The notes beneath the pieces are model-generated. The model had not been told where the DNA came from. It saw only the letters and a list, made by a program, of their open reading frames with translations, and did no database searches. Source: Collinsella provencensis (GTDB lineage: Bacteria > Actinomycetota > Coriobacteriia > Coriobacteriales > Coriobacteriaceae). Taken from it: a DNA stretch of 64,000 nt. The translations under genes were made by a program, and so were the position numbers. Location of the stretch: NCBI RefSeq assembly GCF_900199705.1, contig NZ_LT904908.1, positions 401,402 to 465,401 of the forward strand. The letters run 5' to 3'. This document shows, piece by piece, positions 42,588 to 51,613 of this stretch (the stretch's first letter is position 1; each line of letters starts with the position of its first letter).

Positions 42588-43877
42588 TTAGCAAACAACG
42601 CCCTCGGCGAGCGTGCGCTTGCCGCCCACGAAGACATCCGTGGCGCGGCCGGTAAGCTCGGCACCCTTGAAACCGGAGTTCTTGGCGTGGCTGACGAACT
42701 CGTTCTCGTCGACCGTCCACGTGGCATCGGCGTCGAACACGGTGATGTCGGCGACGCTGCCCTCGGCGATGGTGACGGGCTCGAGGCCGAGAATCTCACG
42801 CGGCTTGGAGCTCATGAGCTCGACCATGCGAGCGTAACCCATCTTGCCGGTCTTGATCAGGTTGGTGATAACCAGGGCAAGAGAGGTCTCCAGACCGATC
42901 ATGCCGAAGGGGGCGAGCTCGAACTCGCGGGACTTCTCCCAGTCGGAATGCGGGGCGTGATCGGTCACGATGGCGTCCACCGTGCCGTCGAGCACGCCGG
43001 CGATCAGCGCCTCGGTATCGGCAGCGGTGCGCAGCGGCGGGTTGACCTTGTGGCAGGTGTCATACGTGCCGTCGAAGACCTCCTCGGTGAGGAAAAGGTG
43101 ATGCGGCGTGGCCTCGCAGGTCACGGGCAGACCCTTGGCCTTGGCGGCGCGCACATACTCGAGGCCCTTGGCCGTGGAGATGTGCTGGATGTGCAGCTTG
43201 GCACCGGTGAGCTCAGCGATCTGGATGTCGCGGGCGATCTGGATCTCCTCGCCCTCCGCCGGCCAGCCGAGCAGACCGAGACGGGTAGAGACGACGCCCT
43301 CGTTGATCTGGCCCTCGCCGACGAGGTCCTCGTCCTGGCAGTGGCTCATGAAGACCTTGCCGAACATCTTGCCGTAATCCATGGCACGACGCAGCATGCC
43401 GGCACCCTGGACGCCGCGGCCGTCATCGGTGAAGGCGACGGCGCCGTGGGCGACCATGTTGCCCATCTCGGAGATGACCTCACCCTTGAGGCCCTTGGTC
43501 ATGGCACCGGAAGGATACACGCGGCAGTGGCCCTTGACGGCGGCAACGGACTTGACGTACTCGATGACCACGCCGTTATCGGTCACAGGGTCAGTGTTGG
43601 GCATGGAGCACACACCGGTGAAGCCGCCCTTGGCAGCGGCAGCGGTCTCGGACTCGATATCGCCCTTGGCCTCGTAACCGGGCTCGCGCAGGTGGACATG
43701 CATATCCACCAGGCCGGGTACGAGGTACTTACCGGTGAGGTCGAGAACCTCGGCACCTTCGGCGGTGAGACCCTCGCCTACCGCGGCGATCTTGTCGCCG
43801 TCAACGAGGACATCCATGATGCCGTCGAGCTCGACAGCCGGGTCGACGACGTGGGCATTCTTAAGAAGCAAGGCCAT
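42588..43877 (-). CDS. pyrC: dihydroorotase
   Basis: 429 aa from the ATG at 43877 (GGAGGTG upstream), overlapping the end of pyrB by 17 nt. Amidohydrolase fold with metal-binding HVHLREPG and TDHAPHS, type I dihydroorotase. It cyclises carbamoyl aspartate. Gene order pyrR-pyrB-pyrC-pyrK-pyrD-pyrF. Confidence 0.96.
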   Translation of the reverse strand: MALLLKNAHVVDPAVELDGIMDVLVDGDKIAAVGEGLTAEGAEVLDLTGKYLVPGLVDMHVHLREPGYEAKGDIESETAAAAKGGFTGVCSMPNTDPVTDNGVVIEYVKSVAAVKGHCRVYPSGAMTKGLKGEVISEMGNMVAHGAVAFTDDGRGVQGAGMLRRAMDYGKMFGKVFMSHCQDEDLVGEGQINEGVVSTRLGLLGWPAEGEEIQIARDIQIAELTGAKLHIQHISTAKGLEYVRAAKAKGLPVTCEATPHHLFLTEEVFDGTYDTCHKVNPPLRTAADTEALIAGVLDGTVDAIVTDHAPHSDWEKSREFELAPFGMIGLETSLALVITNLIKTGKMGYARMVELMSSKPREILGLEPVTIAEGSVADITVFDADATWTVDENEFVSHAKNSGFKGAELTGRATDVFVGGKRTLAEGVVC

Positions 43878-44805
43878 TATCGGCACCTCCAAGCAGCAGA
43901 TACAGGGCAGCCATGCGCACGCAGATACCGGCGTAGACCTGGTCGATGATGACCGAGCGCTCCGGATGGTCGGGCATGTAGGAATCGAACTCGACGCCAC
44001 GGTTGATCGGGCCGGGGTGGCAGATGATCGCGTCGGGCTTCATGAGGCGCTCACGGGCCTTGGTGAGGCCGAAGAGCTGGTGATACTCGCGCAGGCTCGG
44101 GAACGGAGCGCCCTCGAGGCGCTCGCGCTGGATGCGCAGCATGTAGACCACGTCGAGATCGGGTAGGACGTCGTCCAGGTTATAGGCGATGTGGTCGGCA
44201 CCGAGAACCTCGGGCGCGGGCGGCATGAGCGTACCGGGAGCCACGACGGTGACCTCGGCACCCATGATCTTGAGCGCAGGGATGAGGGAACCGCAGACGC
44301 GGGAGTGTCCGATGTCGCCCACGACGCCGACCTTGAGGCCGTCGAAGCTCCCCTTGCGCTCCCAAATGGAGTACAGGTCGAGCAGGGCCTGAGTCGGGTG
44401 GCCGTGCTTACCGTCACCGGCGTCGATGACGACGGCAGGGCTGGCCTGGCTTACGATGTAGGGCGCGCCGGCGTGGCGGTCGCGCACGACGATGCAGTCG
44501 ATCTTGTAGGCGTCGAGCGTCATGACGGTGTCGATGAGGCTCTCGCCCTTCACCGTGGAGGTGGAGGAGCCACCGAAGTTCAGAGTATCGGCGGAAAGGC
44601 GCTTCTCAGCGAGCTCAAAGGAGGAGCGGGTACGCGTGGAAGGCTCGTTGAACATATTGACGATGGTCTTGCCCTTGAGGGTGGGGACCTTCTTGATGGC
44701 ACGCTCGTTGACCTGAGAGAAGGCCTTGGCGGTCGTCAGGATCGTCATGAGCTCCGAGTCGGAATACTCGGAAATGTCGATCAGGTGCTTATGGTTGTTG
44801 AACAT
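43861..44805 (-). CDS. pyrB: aspartate carbamoyltransferase, catalytic chain
   Basis: 314 aa. Carbamoyl-phosphate site EPSTRTRSSFELA (about 53-65) and aspartate domain motifs HPGPINRGVE. No regulatory pyrI chain is present, as in Gram-positives. It starts 3 nt after the pyrR stop. Confidence 0.97.
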   Translation of the reverse strand: MFNNHKHLIDISEYSDSELMTILTTAKAFSQVNERAIKKVPTLKGKTIVNMFNEPSTRTRSSFELAEKRLSADTLNFGGSSTSTVKGESLIDTVMTLDAYKIDCIVVRDRHAGAPYIVSQASPAVVIDAGDGKHGHPTQALLDLYSIWERKGSFDGLKVGVVGDIGHSRVCGSLIPALKIMGAEVTVVAPGTLMPPAPEVLGADHIAYNLDDVLPDLDVVYMLRIQRERLEGAPFPSLREYHQLFGLTKARERLMKPDAIICHPGPINRGVEFDSYMPDHPERSVIIDQVYAGICVRMAALYLLLGGADNGLAS

Positions 44806-44808
44806 GGA

Positions 44809-45390
44809 CTACTCGCCTCCCAGCGGCGCGGAGCCCACGCGGGAGCCCGGCTCGACATCGAAGATCTCGACGGTGGTGCGACCGTCGACTTCCTGCAGAT
44901 ACAGGCGGACGTTCTCGTTGTGTGCGGACGGAACGTTCTTGCCCACGAAATCAGGGCAGATAGGCAGCTCGCGATGACCGCGGTCGACGAGCACGGCCAG
45001 CTCGACGCGGCTGGGGCGACCCAGGTCCATAATGGCATCGAGAGCGGCGCGGATGGTGCGGCCCGTGTAGAGGATGTCATCCACGAGGACAATGCGCTTG
45101 CCATCGACGTTGAACTCGACCTTGCTGGCGTGCACTTCGGGAGCGAAGGTAGCGAAGTCGTCACGGTAGAAGCTGATGTCCAGGCTTCCGAGCTCGACGC
45201 GCACCCCCTCGATACGCTCGATTTCGTCCACGAGTTTCTTGGCGAGCAGGTCGCCGCGGGTCACGATGCCGACAAGCGCGAGATTCTCAACGCCCTCGTT
45301 CTTCTCGACGATCTCGTGCGCAATGCGCGTGATCGCACGGCTGATGGCGGTTTCGTCCATGATGACCGCCTTAGGTGAAGACATGCCCAT
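44809..45390 (-). CDS. pyrR: PyrR bifunctional regulator / uracil phosphoribosyltransferase
   Basis: 193 aa from the ATG at 45390 (AAGGAAGGAG upstream); the longer ORF lacks an SD. The PRPP motif is VLVDDILYTGRTIRAALDA. PyrR binds pyr mRNA in a UMP-dependent way and has UPRTase activity. As first gene of the operon it likely regulates its own leader, in which a long stem is visible. Confidence 0.95.
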   Translation of the reverse strand: MGMSSPKAVIMDETAISRAITRIAHEIVEKNEGVENLALVGIVTRGDLLAKKLVDEIERIEGVRVELGSLDISFYRDDFATFAPEVHASKVEFNVDGKRIVLVDDILYTGRTIRAALDAIMDLGRPSRVELAVLVDRGHRELPICPDFVGKNVPSAHNENVRLYLQEVDGRTTVEIFDVEPGSRVGSAPLGGE

Positions 45391-45578
45391 CAAACTCCTT
45401 CCTTTGTGCCATGGCCGTGTTCCAATAGGCCCAACAGCCAAAAAATAATGCCCGACCGCGTCACGCGATACGAGCACACCCACGAAGACTCCGAGTCAAG
45501 AGCTATGTTTTCCTTGCGGGTATCTCGTACCACGATTAAAGGTCTAACCTATTGTACACAGATAGTTGTCGCATGCAC
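45391..45578 (-). promoter_or_regulatory. pyr operon promoter and structured leader
   Basis: GTGCAT (45573-45578), 16-nt spacer and TACAAT (45551-45556) form the promoter. The leader can fold a long stem: GGTACGAGATACCCGC with GTGGGTGTGCTCGTATC, one bulge and G.U pairs, enclosing a GACT-CGG-AGTC hairpin. A U-rich run (TTATTTTTT) follows but its preceding stem is weak. This is the likely PyrR target; I could not match a canonical PyrR binding sequence. Confidence 0.5.
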
Positions 45579-45687
45579 ACAAACTTTTGGCTTCCTTTCG
45601 AACTGCACAACGAAAATGCACTCGTTTTTAAGAAGCACAGGTCAAATGCCGTATTGGCAATCTCTCAAATTTTTTAGAAAAAATAGG

Positions 45688-45715
45688 TTGCACATATGAA
45701 CCCATGTCGTATAAT
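45688..45715 (+). promoter_or_regulatory. tRNA-Asn promoter
   Basis: TTGCAC (45688-45693), 16-nt spacer and a perfect TATAAT (45710-45715), about 30 nt before the mature tRNA. Confidence 0.75.
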
Positions 45716-45745
45716 GAACTCCGTTGCGCACGCGCAGCTACATAT

Positions 45746-45820
45746 TCCTCGATAGCTCAATGGTAGAGCCCGCGGCTGTTAACCGCGTTGTTGTAGGTTC
45801 GAGTCCTACTCGAGGAGCCA
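45746..45820 (+). tRNA. tRNA-Asn (anticodon GTT)
   Basis: 75 nt with encoded CCA. Acceptor arm TCCTCGA pairs with TCGAGGA, D-loop TAGCTCAATGGTAGAGC, anticodon stem CGCGG/CCGCG with loop CTGTTAA, and T-loop GGTTCGAGTCC. All arms pair. Promoter and terminator flank it, so it is a single-gene unit. Confidence 0.96.
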
Positions 45821-45829
45821 GAACTTCCA

Positions 45830-45855
45830 CCCGCCCCCACCGGCGGGTTTTTTAT
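45830..45855 (+). terminator. tRNA-Asn terminator
   Basis: CCCGCC pairs with GGCGGG across a 6-nt loop, followed by TTTTTTATTT. Confidence 0.88.
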
Positions 45856-45910
45856 TTACTTTCAATTGAATGACATCCAATCAAAGCCAGCTCAAATCAA
45901 AACACCCAAT

Positions 45911-45982
45911 CGAATTCCGTTGCTTTTTCGCACTTTTCAGCCCGTTTTCACCCCTCAAATGCCGAAAAACCAACGGAATTCG
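45911..45982. repeat. inverted repeat between tRNA-Asn and rpoD
   Basis: Arms 45911-45932 and 45961-45982: a perfect 12 bp (CGAATTCCGTTG), one mismatch, then 7 bp (TTTTTCG). The loop is about 28 nt. No gene is seen in the 320-nt stretch between the tRNA terminator and the rpoD terminator. No integrase or duplicated tRNA end was seen. Confidence 0.5.
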
Positions 45983-46078
45983 CAGTGCGGAAGAAATGGC
46001 GCGCAGAAGAGGCGGCACACGTACGCAAAAAATGCCGTCGCGTATAAATGGTGCGCTCCGCGTTTGTTGCGTGTACAC

Positions 46079-46105
46079 AAAAAAGCCGCACCCGGAGGTG
46101 CGGCC
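46079..46105 (-). terminator. rpoD terminator
   Basis: GCCGCACC pairs with GGTGCGGC around CGGA; on the minus strand it is followed by TTTTTTGTG, 70 nt past the rpoD stop. Confidence 0.9.
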
Positions 46106-46174
46106 TTACCAGCAACTTGACTTGAAATACAATTCGGCGACAAACCTGAAACCCAATGTAGCTCAACAGCCAGC

Positions 46175-47515
46175 TTAGCTCTCGATGTAATCCTTGAGCT
46201 TACTGGAACGGCTGGGATGACGCAGCTTAGCAAGCGTCTTGGACTCGATCTGGCGAATGCGCTCGCGCGTGACACCGAACTCGCGACCGACTTCCTCAAG
46301 CGTGCGCGGATGACCGTCGGCAAGACCGAAACGCAGCTCGATAACCTTGCGCTCACGATCGGCAAGACCGTCAAGCACCTGTTTGAGCTGCTCCTGCAGC
46401 ATCGAGAAGCTCGCGGCATCGGCAGGCACCACAGCCTGGGAGTCCTCGATGAAGTCTCCAAGCTGGGAATCTTCTTCCTCGCCGATAGGAGTCTCGAGAC
46501 TCACGGGCTCTTGGCTGATCTTTTGAATCTCGCGCACGCGATCGGCGCTCATATCCATCTCAGCACCGATCTCCTCGGGAGTCGGGTCGCGTCCGAGGTC
46601 CTGAAGCAGCTGACGCTGCACGCGAACGAGCTTGTTGATGGTCTCGACCATGTGCACGGGGATACGGATGGTGCGCGCCTGGTCGGCAATAGCGCGGGTG
46701 ATGGCCTGGCGAATCCACCACGTGGCATACGTGGAGAACTTGAAGCCCTTCTCGTAGTCGAACTTCTCGACCGCGCGAATCAGGCCGAGGTTGCCTTCCT
46801 GAATGAGGTCGAGGAACAGCATGCCGCGACCGACATAGCGTTTGGCGATGGAGACGACCAGACGCAGGTTGGCGGAAATCAGCGCCTGTTTGGCATCCAG
46901 ACCCACCTGCTCCACGCGCATGAGGCGACGCATCTCGGCGCGGGAGAGCTCCAGCTCACCGGCCTCCTGGCGCTCGAGCTTGTCGGTGGCGTCGAGACCG
47001 GCCTCGATCTTCATGGCGAGGTCGACCTCTTCGGCGGCGTTCAACAGGTCGACCTTGCCGATCTCCTTGAGATACATACGCACCGGATCGCCGGTAAGCA
47101 TAACCGTGGAGGCATCGATTCCGCGAACACGCGAGCGGCTGCGCGTGGTGCGCACCGTGCGGGCCTTCTTCTTCGACTTAGTGGAAGCCATCTCGGCATC
47201 AGCCTGCTTGGCCATCTTGAGGTCATGGTCCTCGTCGCTCTCATCGCGATCGGGATCGTCGACGTCCATGACATCGTTGTCATCATCGTCGACAGAGAGG
47301 GCAGGCTCATCATCCTCGCCGGCAGAGACAATCTCAACGCCGCGGTTGCGCAGCGCCTGATAGATGGAACTCAGCTGGGCATCGGTGACATCGACATCTT
47401 TAAGGGCGATTTGGATGTCGTCCTCAGTAACGGATCCCGTCCTTGACCCTGCATCAACGAGTTTTTCAATCGTGGGGTCCAACTCAGATCCGGTGCTTTG
47501 AGTCTTTTTTGGCAC
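46175..47515 (-). CDS. rpoD: primary sigma factor RpoD/SigA
   Basis: 446 aa from a GTG at 47515 with AAGGGAG upstream; an ATG at 47530 has no SD. Region 1.1 is present ([20 protein letters not shown]), then an acidic linker ([12 protein letters not shown]), region 2 ([20 protein letters not shown]), region 3, and region 4.2 ([20 protein letters not shown]). Housekeeping sigma of about 450 aa. It follows dnaG, the classic macromolecular-synthesis order. Confidence 0.97.
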   Translation of the reverse strand: MPKKTQSTGSELDPTIEKLVDAGSRTGSVTEDDIQIALKDVDVTDAQLSSIYQALRNRGVEIVSAGEDDEPALSVDDDDNDVMDVDDPDRDESDEDHDLKMAKQADAEMASTKSKKKARTVRTTRSRSRVRGIDASTVMLTGDPVRMYLKEIGKVDLLNAAEEVDLAMKIEAGLDATDKLERQEAGELELSRAEMRRLMRVEQVGLDAKQALISANLRLVVSIAKRYVGRGMLFLDLIQEGNLGLIRAVEKFDYEKGFKFSTYATWWIRQAITRAIADQARTIRIPVHMVETINKLVRVQRQLLQDLGRDPTPEEIGAEMDMSADRVREIQKISQEPVSLETPIGEEEDSQLGDFIEDSQAVVPADAASFSMLQEQLKQVLDGLADRERKVIELRFGLADGHPRTLEEVGREFGVTRERIRQIESKTLAKLRHPSRSSKLKDYIES

Positions 47516-47605
47516 AGATGCTCCCTTCATAGCACATAGGATTCATCACTTTACCACGGTTCTATACCCATTCAAACCAAAATGTTACATAAACTCGCTA
47601 AAGAA

Positions 47606-49654
47606 CTAATCCGTTTTGAATGGATCGGCGATATCGCCGACAGCGCGCTCAAGCTCGCGTATACGTGCGGTGTTTTGAGACGCCTGGATGGTAAGGGCAC
47701 GGCGCTCCTCGCTGGAAAGCGACGAGGCGGTGCGCAAGCGGGACTGCGCGCTTTTCAGGCGACGACGCAGTGTGTAGAGCTCCAAGGTATCGAGCAAAAA
47801 CTGGATATTCGTCTCGGTTGGATGGGCGCTGGTCGAAGACATGCTGCCCGCCGAAACGAGTTGTGCTGCCTCGGGACATACCGCACGAGCCGCCGACATG
47901 ACGTCTACGGCGCCGGTCTGCTCAGGGGTTGCCAGCACTGACCAGGCAATCGCCTCATGACGTGCGTCCACCCACTCGATCTCGGTGATGCGATCAGCGA
48001 ACATGCGGAAGCTGTCGGGGAATGTGGTGAGCAGCGTGAGCAGCTCACGCTCACATGCCAACTGACGGCGTTCCAAATCGGTGAGCACAGACAGATCGTC
48101 GTTGACGGGTGAAGTCGGTTGCGCCGAACCCGAAGTTATGGGTGCACCCGCACCTTCGTCGACGGACACTCCCCCATCATTGGGAAGATAATCGTAGGGG
48201 ACCTCGTCATAGGGCGGATAGTCATCACTCGATGCGGCGCGTGCCACGCTTGCATTCGTCGCCTGAGACGGCATTCCGGCGCGGTCCATCTGCTCGCCGT
48301 CACGCGCGGCCTGCAAGCGCTCGCGCTGCTGCTCACGGCGACGGTTCGCCTCCTCACGCTGCTGGACCTCGCGGAACACCTTGCCGGCGTTGCCGCGAAT
48401 CATCTCGACATCCAAGCCCAGGCGGTCGGCGATTTGCATGTAATAGCCATCGATCATGTAACTCGCACGAAGCGGATAGATGAGTTCGAGCGCCGCACGC
48501 ATGGCCTTGGCACGACCGCCTGGCGTCGAGATATCGCTCTCCTCCTCCAGCTTCCCAAACACGAAATCCATGAGGGGAATAGAGTTGTCGAGCAGTTCAC
48601 GCAGCTTTGCGGCTCCGTTGGCGCGCACGTAATCATCTGGGTCCATACCATCGGGCAAGATGACGCACCGCAAGTCGATGTCGTCTTTCTCGATGAACTG
48701 AATGGCGCGACGCGCGGCCTTCTGACCTGCGGCATCACCGTCGAACATGTAGATGATCTTCTTCGTGAAACGCGTGAGCGTCTTGACGTGGCGCTCGGTA
48801 AGCGCCGTACCGAGCACCGCGACGATGTTCTCGATACCGGCCTTCCAGCAGCTCATGGCCGAAATGTAACCCTCAACGACAATGGCCTCGTCGCTGTTCA
48901 CGATATGGTCTTTTGCCCAGTTGAATCCATACAGGTTCTTACCCTTGTGAAAGATGGGCGTCTCGGAGGTGTTGAGATACTTGGCGTTGGTTTTTTCCTT
49001 ATCGAGCGCACGACCGCCAAACGCGATGCAGCGACCCTGCTCATCGAAGATGGGAAATATCACGCGGTCGAAAAAGCGATCGACCAACCCACCGTTGCGT
49101 CCGCGGAAGACGACATTGGCATCGATCATCTCCTGAGAGGTGAAACCCTTGGAAGACAGATGCTGAACGAGCATGTTGCGGCCCGGCGCGAATCCCAAAC
49201 GATACTTACGGCAGGTATCGGCATCGAGGGCGCGACCTTTGCAGTAGTCGCGACCCCGAGCGTCCTTGCCGCGCATGAGCAGCATGTGATAGAAGCTCGA
49301 CGTCTCTTCACAAACGTCGATCAGGCGATTGCGTTTGGTTCCCGTGCGTTTGAACGAAGGGTCGTCCTCAATCTCGATGTCCGCGCGCTCGGCAAGGTAG
49401 CGAATGGACTCGGGAAAGCTCAGATTCTCGCGCTTCATCACATACGTGAAAGCGTCGCCACCCTCACCGCAGCCAAAACAGTGCCAAACCTGCGTGGCGG
49501 GAATCACGTGAAACGACGCCGTCTTCTCGCCATGAAACGGGCAGCAACCCCACAGGTCATTGCTGCCGCGGGGCTTGAGCTCAACAGTCTCTTGCACAAG
49601 CGCGACAAGGTCGGTTGCGTCACGCACCTTATTTTTGTCTTCCTCGGAAATCAT
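47606..49654 (-). CDS. dnaG: DNA primase
   Basis: 682 aa: N-terminal CHC2 zinc finger (CPFHGEKTASFHV...HCFGCGEGG), TOPRIM domain with VVEGYISAMS and FDGDAAGQ, and a C-terminal DnaB-interaction domain with a Pro/Ser/Gly-rich linker before it. It makes Okazaki primers. Its ATG overlaps the ribF stop (ATGA). Confidence 0.96.
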   Translation of the reverse strand: MISEEDKNKVRDATDLVALVQETVELKPRGSNDLWGCCPFHGEKTASFHVIPATQVWHCFGCGEGGDAFTYVMKRENLSFPESIRYLAERADIEIEDDPSFKRTGTKRNRLIDVCEETSSFYHMLLMRGKDARGRDYCKGRALDADTCRKYRLGFAPGRNMLVQHLSSKGFTSQEMIDANVVFRGRNGGLVDRFFDRVIFPIFDEQGRCIAFGGRALDKEKTNAKYLNTSETPIFHKGKNLYGFNWAKDHIVNSDEAIVVEGYISAMSCWKAGIENIVAVLGTALTERHVKTLTRFTKKIIYMFDGDAAGQKAARRAIQFIEKDDIDLRCVILPDGMDPDDYVRANGAAKLRELLDNSIPLMDFVFGKLEEESDISTPGGRAKAMRAALELIYPLRASYMIDGYYMQIADRLGLDVEMIRGNAGKVFREVQQREEANRRREQQRERLQAARDGEQMDRAGMPSQATNASVARAASSDDYPPYDEVPYDYLPNDGGVSVDEGAGAPITSGSAQPTSPVNDDLSVLTDLERRQLACERELLTLLTTFPDSFRMFADRITEIEWVDARHEAIAWSVLATPEQTGAVDVMSAARAVCPEAAQLVSAGSMSSTSAHPTETNIQFLLDTLELYTLRRRLKSAQSRLRTASSLSSEERRALTIQASQNTARIRELERAVGDIADPFKTD

Positions 49655-50676
49655 GCGAGCCTCACCCCCGTATCGCCGAACAGCCCTCGGACAGTCTGAA
49701 TATCATTGTTGACTGTCTCGATGAGCGCGTCAATCGATTCGAACTTGCGCGACGGTCGAAGGCGACGGTCGAAGGCGATTGCGATGTCCCTACCATACAG
49801 ATCACCCGTGCAGCCGAGGAGATTTGCCTCGAGATGCGCGGAATGGGCGTCCGAATCGAACATGGGGGGCAGTCCGGCGTTGATGGCGGCGGGCCACACG
49901 CTGGCGTCGATAAGGGCGAGACCGGCATATACGCCGTTTGCGGGAAGCTGGATTCCCGTGTGCAAAGCCATGTTGGCGGTGGGAAACCCCATATCGGCTC
50001 CCTGACCACGACCATGCTGCACCGTACCGCGCAAAAGCGGACGACGCCCCAGTTCGCGACGCGCCATCTCGATAGAGCCTTGGGCGAATAGCGTGCGGAT
50101 GCGCGTGGCGGTTATGGGCGCACCATCATCCTCGAGCAATGCGTGACCGTGAACCTCGATGGCATGCTGCGCGCCCCACGCCTGCATGACCTCGACTGTC
50201 GAGGCGCCGCACCTTCCCAAACGAAAATCCGTGCCGACGTGAATCGCCTGGATGTCGAGGGCAGGCGCCAGGACGCGCGAGAAGAACGCATCGTGATCGA
50301 GCTCGGCAAGTGCAGGCGTGAATGGAACGACCGCCACATGAGCGCCAGTCGACAGCAGGGCGCACACACGATCGTCAAAGCTCAGAAGCTTATGGGCGGG
50401 GTGTGCGGAAAGCACCTCATCGGGGTCAGGATCGAACGTGACCGCCACAGTCGCCACGCCGCGCGATGCGGCATCGGCGGCAGCGCGAGCGAGCAGATCT
50501 TGGTGCCCACGGTGAAAACCGTCAAATGCGCCGATGGCGATAACGCAGGGTAGACCCCGTGGCGCCTCCGCCCCATCGACGTAAAACATCCGCCCGCCGC
50601 CGTCGGACAAAAGAAAATCACGTTGAAGTTCGCGAACATCGGGCATGGATGCACGGGGAACAGGGGTGCTCGTCAT
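49651..50676 (-). CDS. ribF: bifunctional riboflavin kinase / FAD synthetase
   Basis: 341 aa from the ATG at 50676, overlapping the truB stop (ATGA) with GAAGG upstream. N-terminal FMN adenylyltransferase domain (IGAFDGFHRGHQDLL, about 65-80) and C-terminal flavokinase barrel (RGTVQHGRGQGADMGFPTAN). It makes FMN and FAD. Confidence 0.94.
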   Translation of the reverse strand: MTSTPVPRASMPDVRELQRDFLLSDGGGRMFYVDGAEAPRGLPCVIAIGAFDGFHRGHQDLLARAAADAASRGVATVAVTFDPDPDEVLSAHPAHKLLSFDDRVCALLSTGAHVAVVPFTPALAELDHDAFFSRVLAPALDIQAIHVGTDFRLGRCGASTVEVMQAWGAQHAIEVHGHALLEDDGAPITATRIRTLFAQGSIEMARRELGRRPLLRGTVQHGRGQGADMGFPTANMALHTGIQLPANGVYAGLALIDASVWPAAINAGLPPMFDSDAHSAHLEANLLGCTGDLYGRDIAIAFDRRLRPSRKFESIDALIETVNNDIQTVRGLFGDTGVRLA

Positions 50677-51611
50677 AGTGCAACGCCTTCGATTCCCTGG
50701 GGAAACACCAGCTCCATGGCAAGCGCGGTGCCCTCGCATCCGGCGATGGCGCGAAGCTGTCCCGCATGAACCAGGGCAACACCCGGAGCACCGGAAGCCT
50801 CTGTCCCTCGATATTCACGGTCGCGGGCAATGGCACGTCCGTTCATCACAAATGTCAATTCCTTTTCGGTCAGTTCACTTGCCGGCAAGCCCAACACGGA
50901 AACAGGGTCAAGCGCATGTTCGCGGGCGGCCTGCGGATTGATATCTTCGATACGCAGACACATGCCACTCGTGATGGAGCCCGAAGATGTGCGACGCAAA
51001 TCGCAGATATGGGCGGCACTCCCCGCCGCACGTCCGATGTCGCGCGCGAGAGCACGGATATAGGTGCCCTTGCTCACCTCAAATACGCAGGTCCACACCA
51101 CTGTTTCGCCAATCTGGTCGATAGCGACCAGTTCGGCGGAATACACTTCGATGGTTCGCGCGGGAAGCTCGATGTCCTCCCCCGCGCGGGCGCGTTTGTA
51201 TGAACGCACACCGTCAATGGAAATCGCAGAGAACGCCGGGGGAACCTGCTCTTGCTCTCCCACATAATCCGCGAGGACCTGGCGGGCAAACATGGGCGAG
51301 AGAAGGTTTTCCGACAAAGCCGCCGTGCGCGTGACCTCTCCCTCGGCATCGTCGGTCGTCGTCTCAGATCCAAAGGCGATGCGCGCGAGATACCCCTTGC
51401 GATCGAGCGTGATGCGGCCGAGCAAACGCGTTGCCTGACCCACGCCTACAATCATGACGCCGGACGCGAGCGGATCGAGGGTTCCGGCATGGCCCACGCG
51501 CCGCTCCCCCACCGCACGCCGAACCTTGGATACCACGTCATGCGAGGTGATACCCACAGGCTTATCGACGGCAAGCAGGAGATTCAGTTCACTGGGCTTT
51601 CTCTTCGCCAT
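50673..51611 (-). CDS. truB: tRNA pseudouridine-55 synthase
   Basis: 312 aa. The catalytic Asp is in GHAGTLDPLASGVM (about 40-53), with the PUA-like C-terminal domain present. It forms the T-loop pseudouridine. It starts 2 nt after the nrnA stop in the rbfA-nrnA-truB-ribF cluster. Confidence 0.96.
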   Translation of the reverse strand: MAKRKPSELNLLLAVDKPVGITSHDVVSKVRRAVGERRVGHAGTLDPLASGVMIVGVGQATRLLGRITLDRKGYLARIAFGSETTTDDAEGEVTRTAALSENLLSPMFARQVLADYVGEQEQVPPAFSAISIDGVRSYKRARAGEDIELPARTIEVYSAELVAIDQIGETVVWTCVFEVSKGTYIRALARDIGRAAGSAAHICDLRRTSSGSITSGMCLRIEDINPQAAREHALDPVSVLGLPASELTEKELTFVMNGRAIARDREYRGTEASGAPGVALVHAGQLRAIAGCEGTALAMELVFPQGIEGVAL

Positions 51612-51613
51612 GG

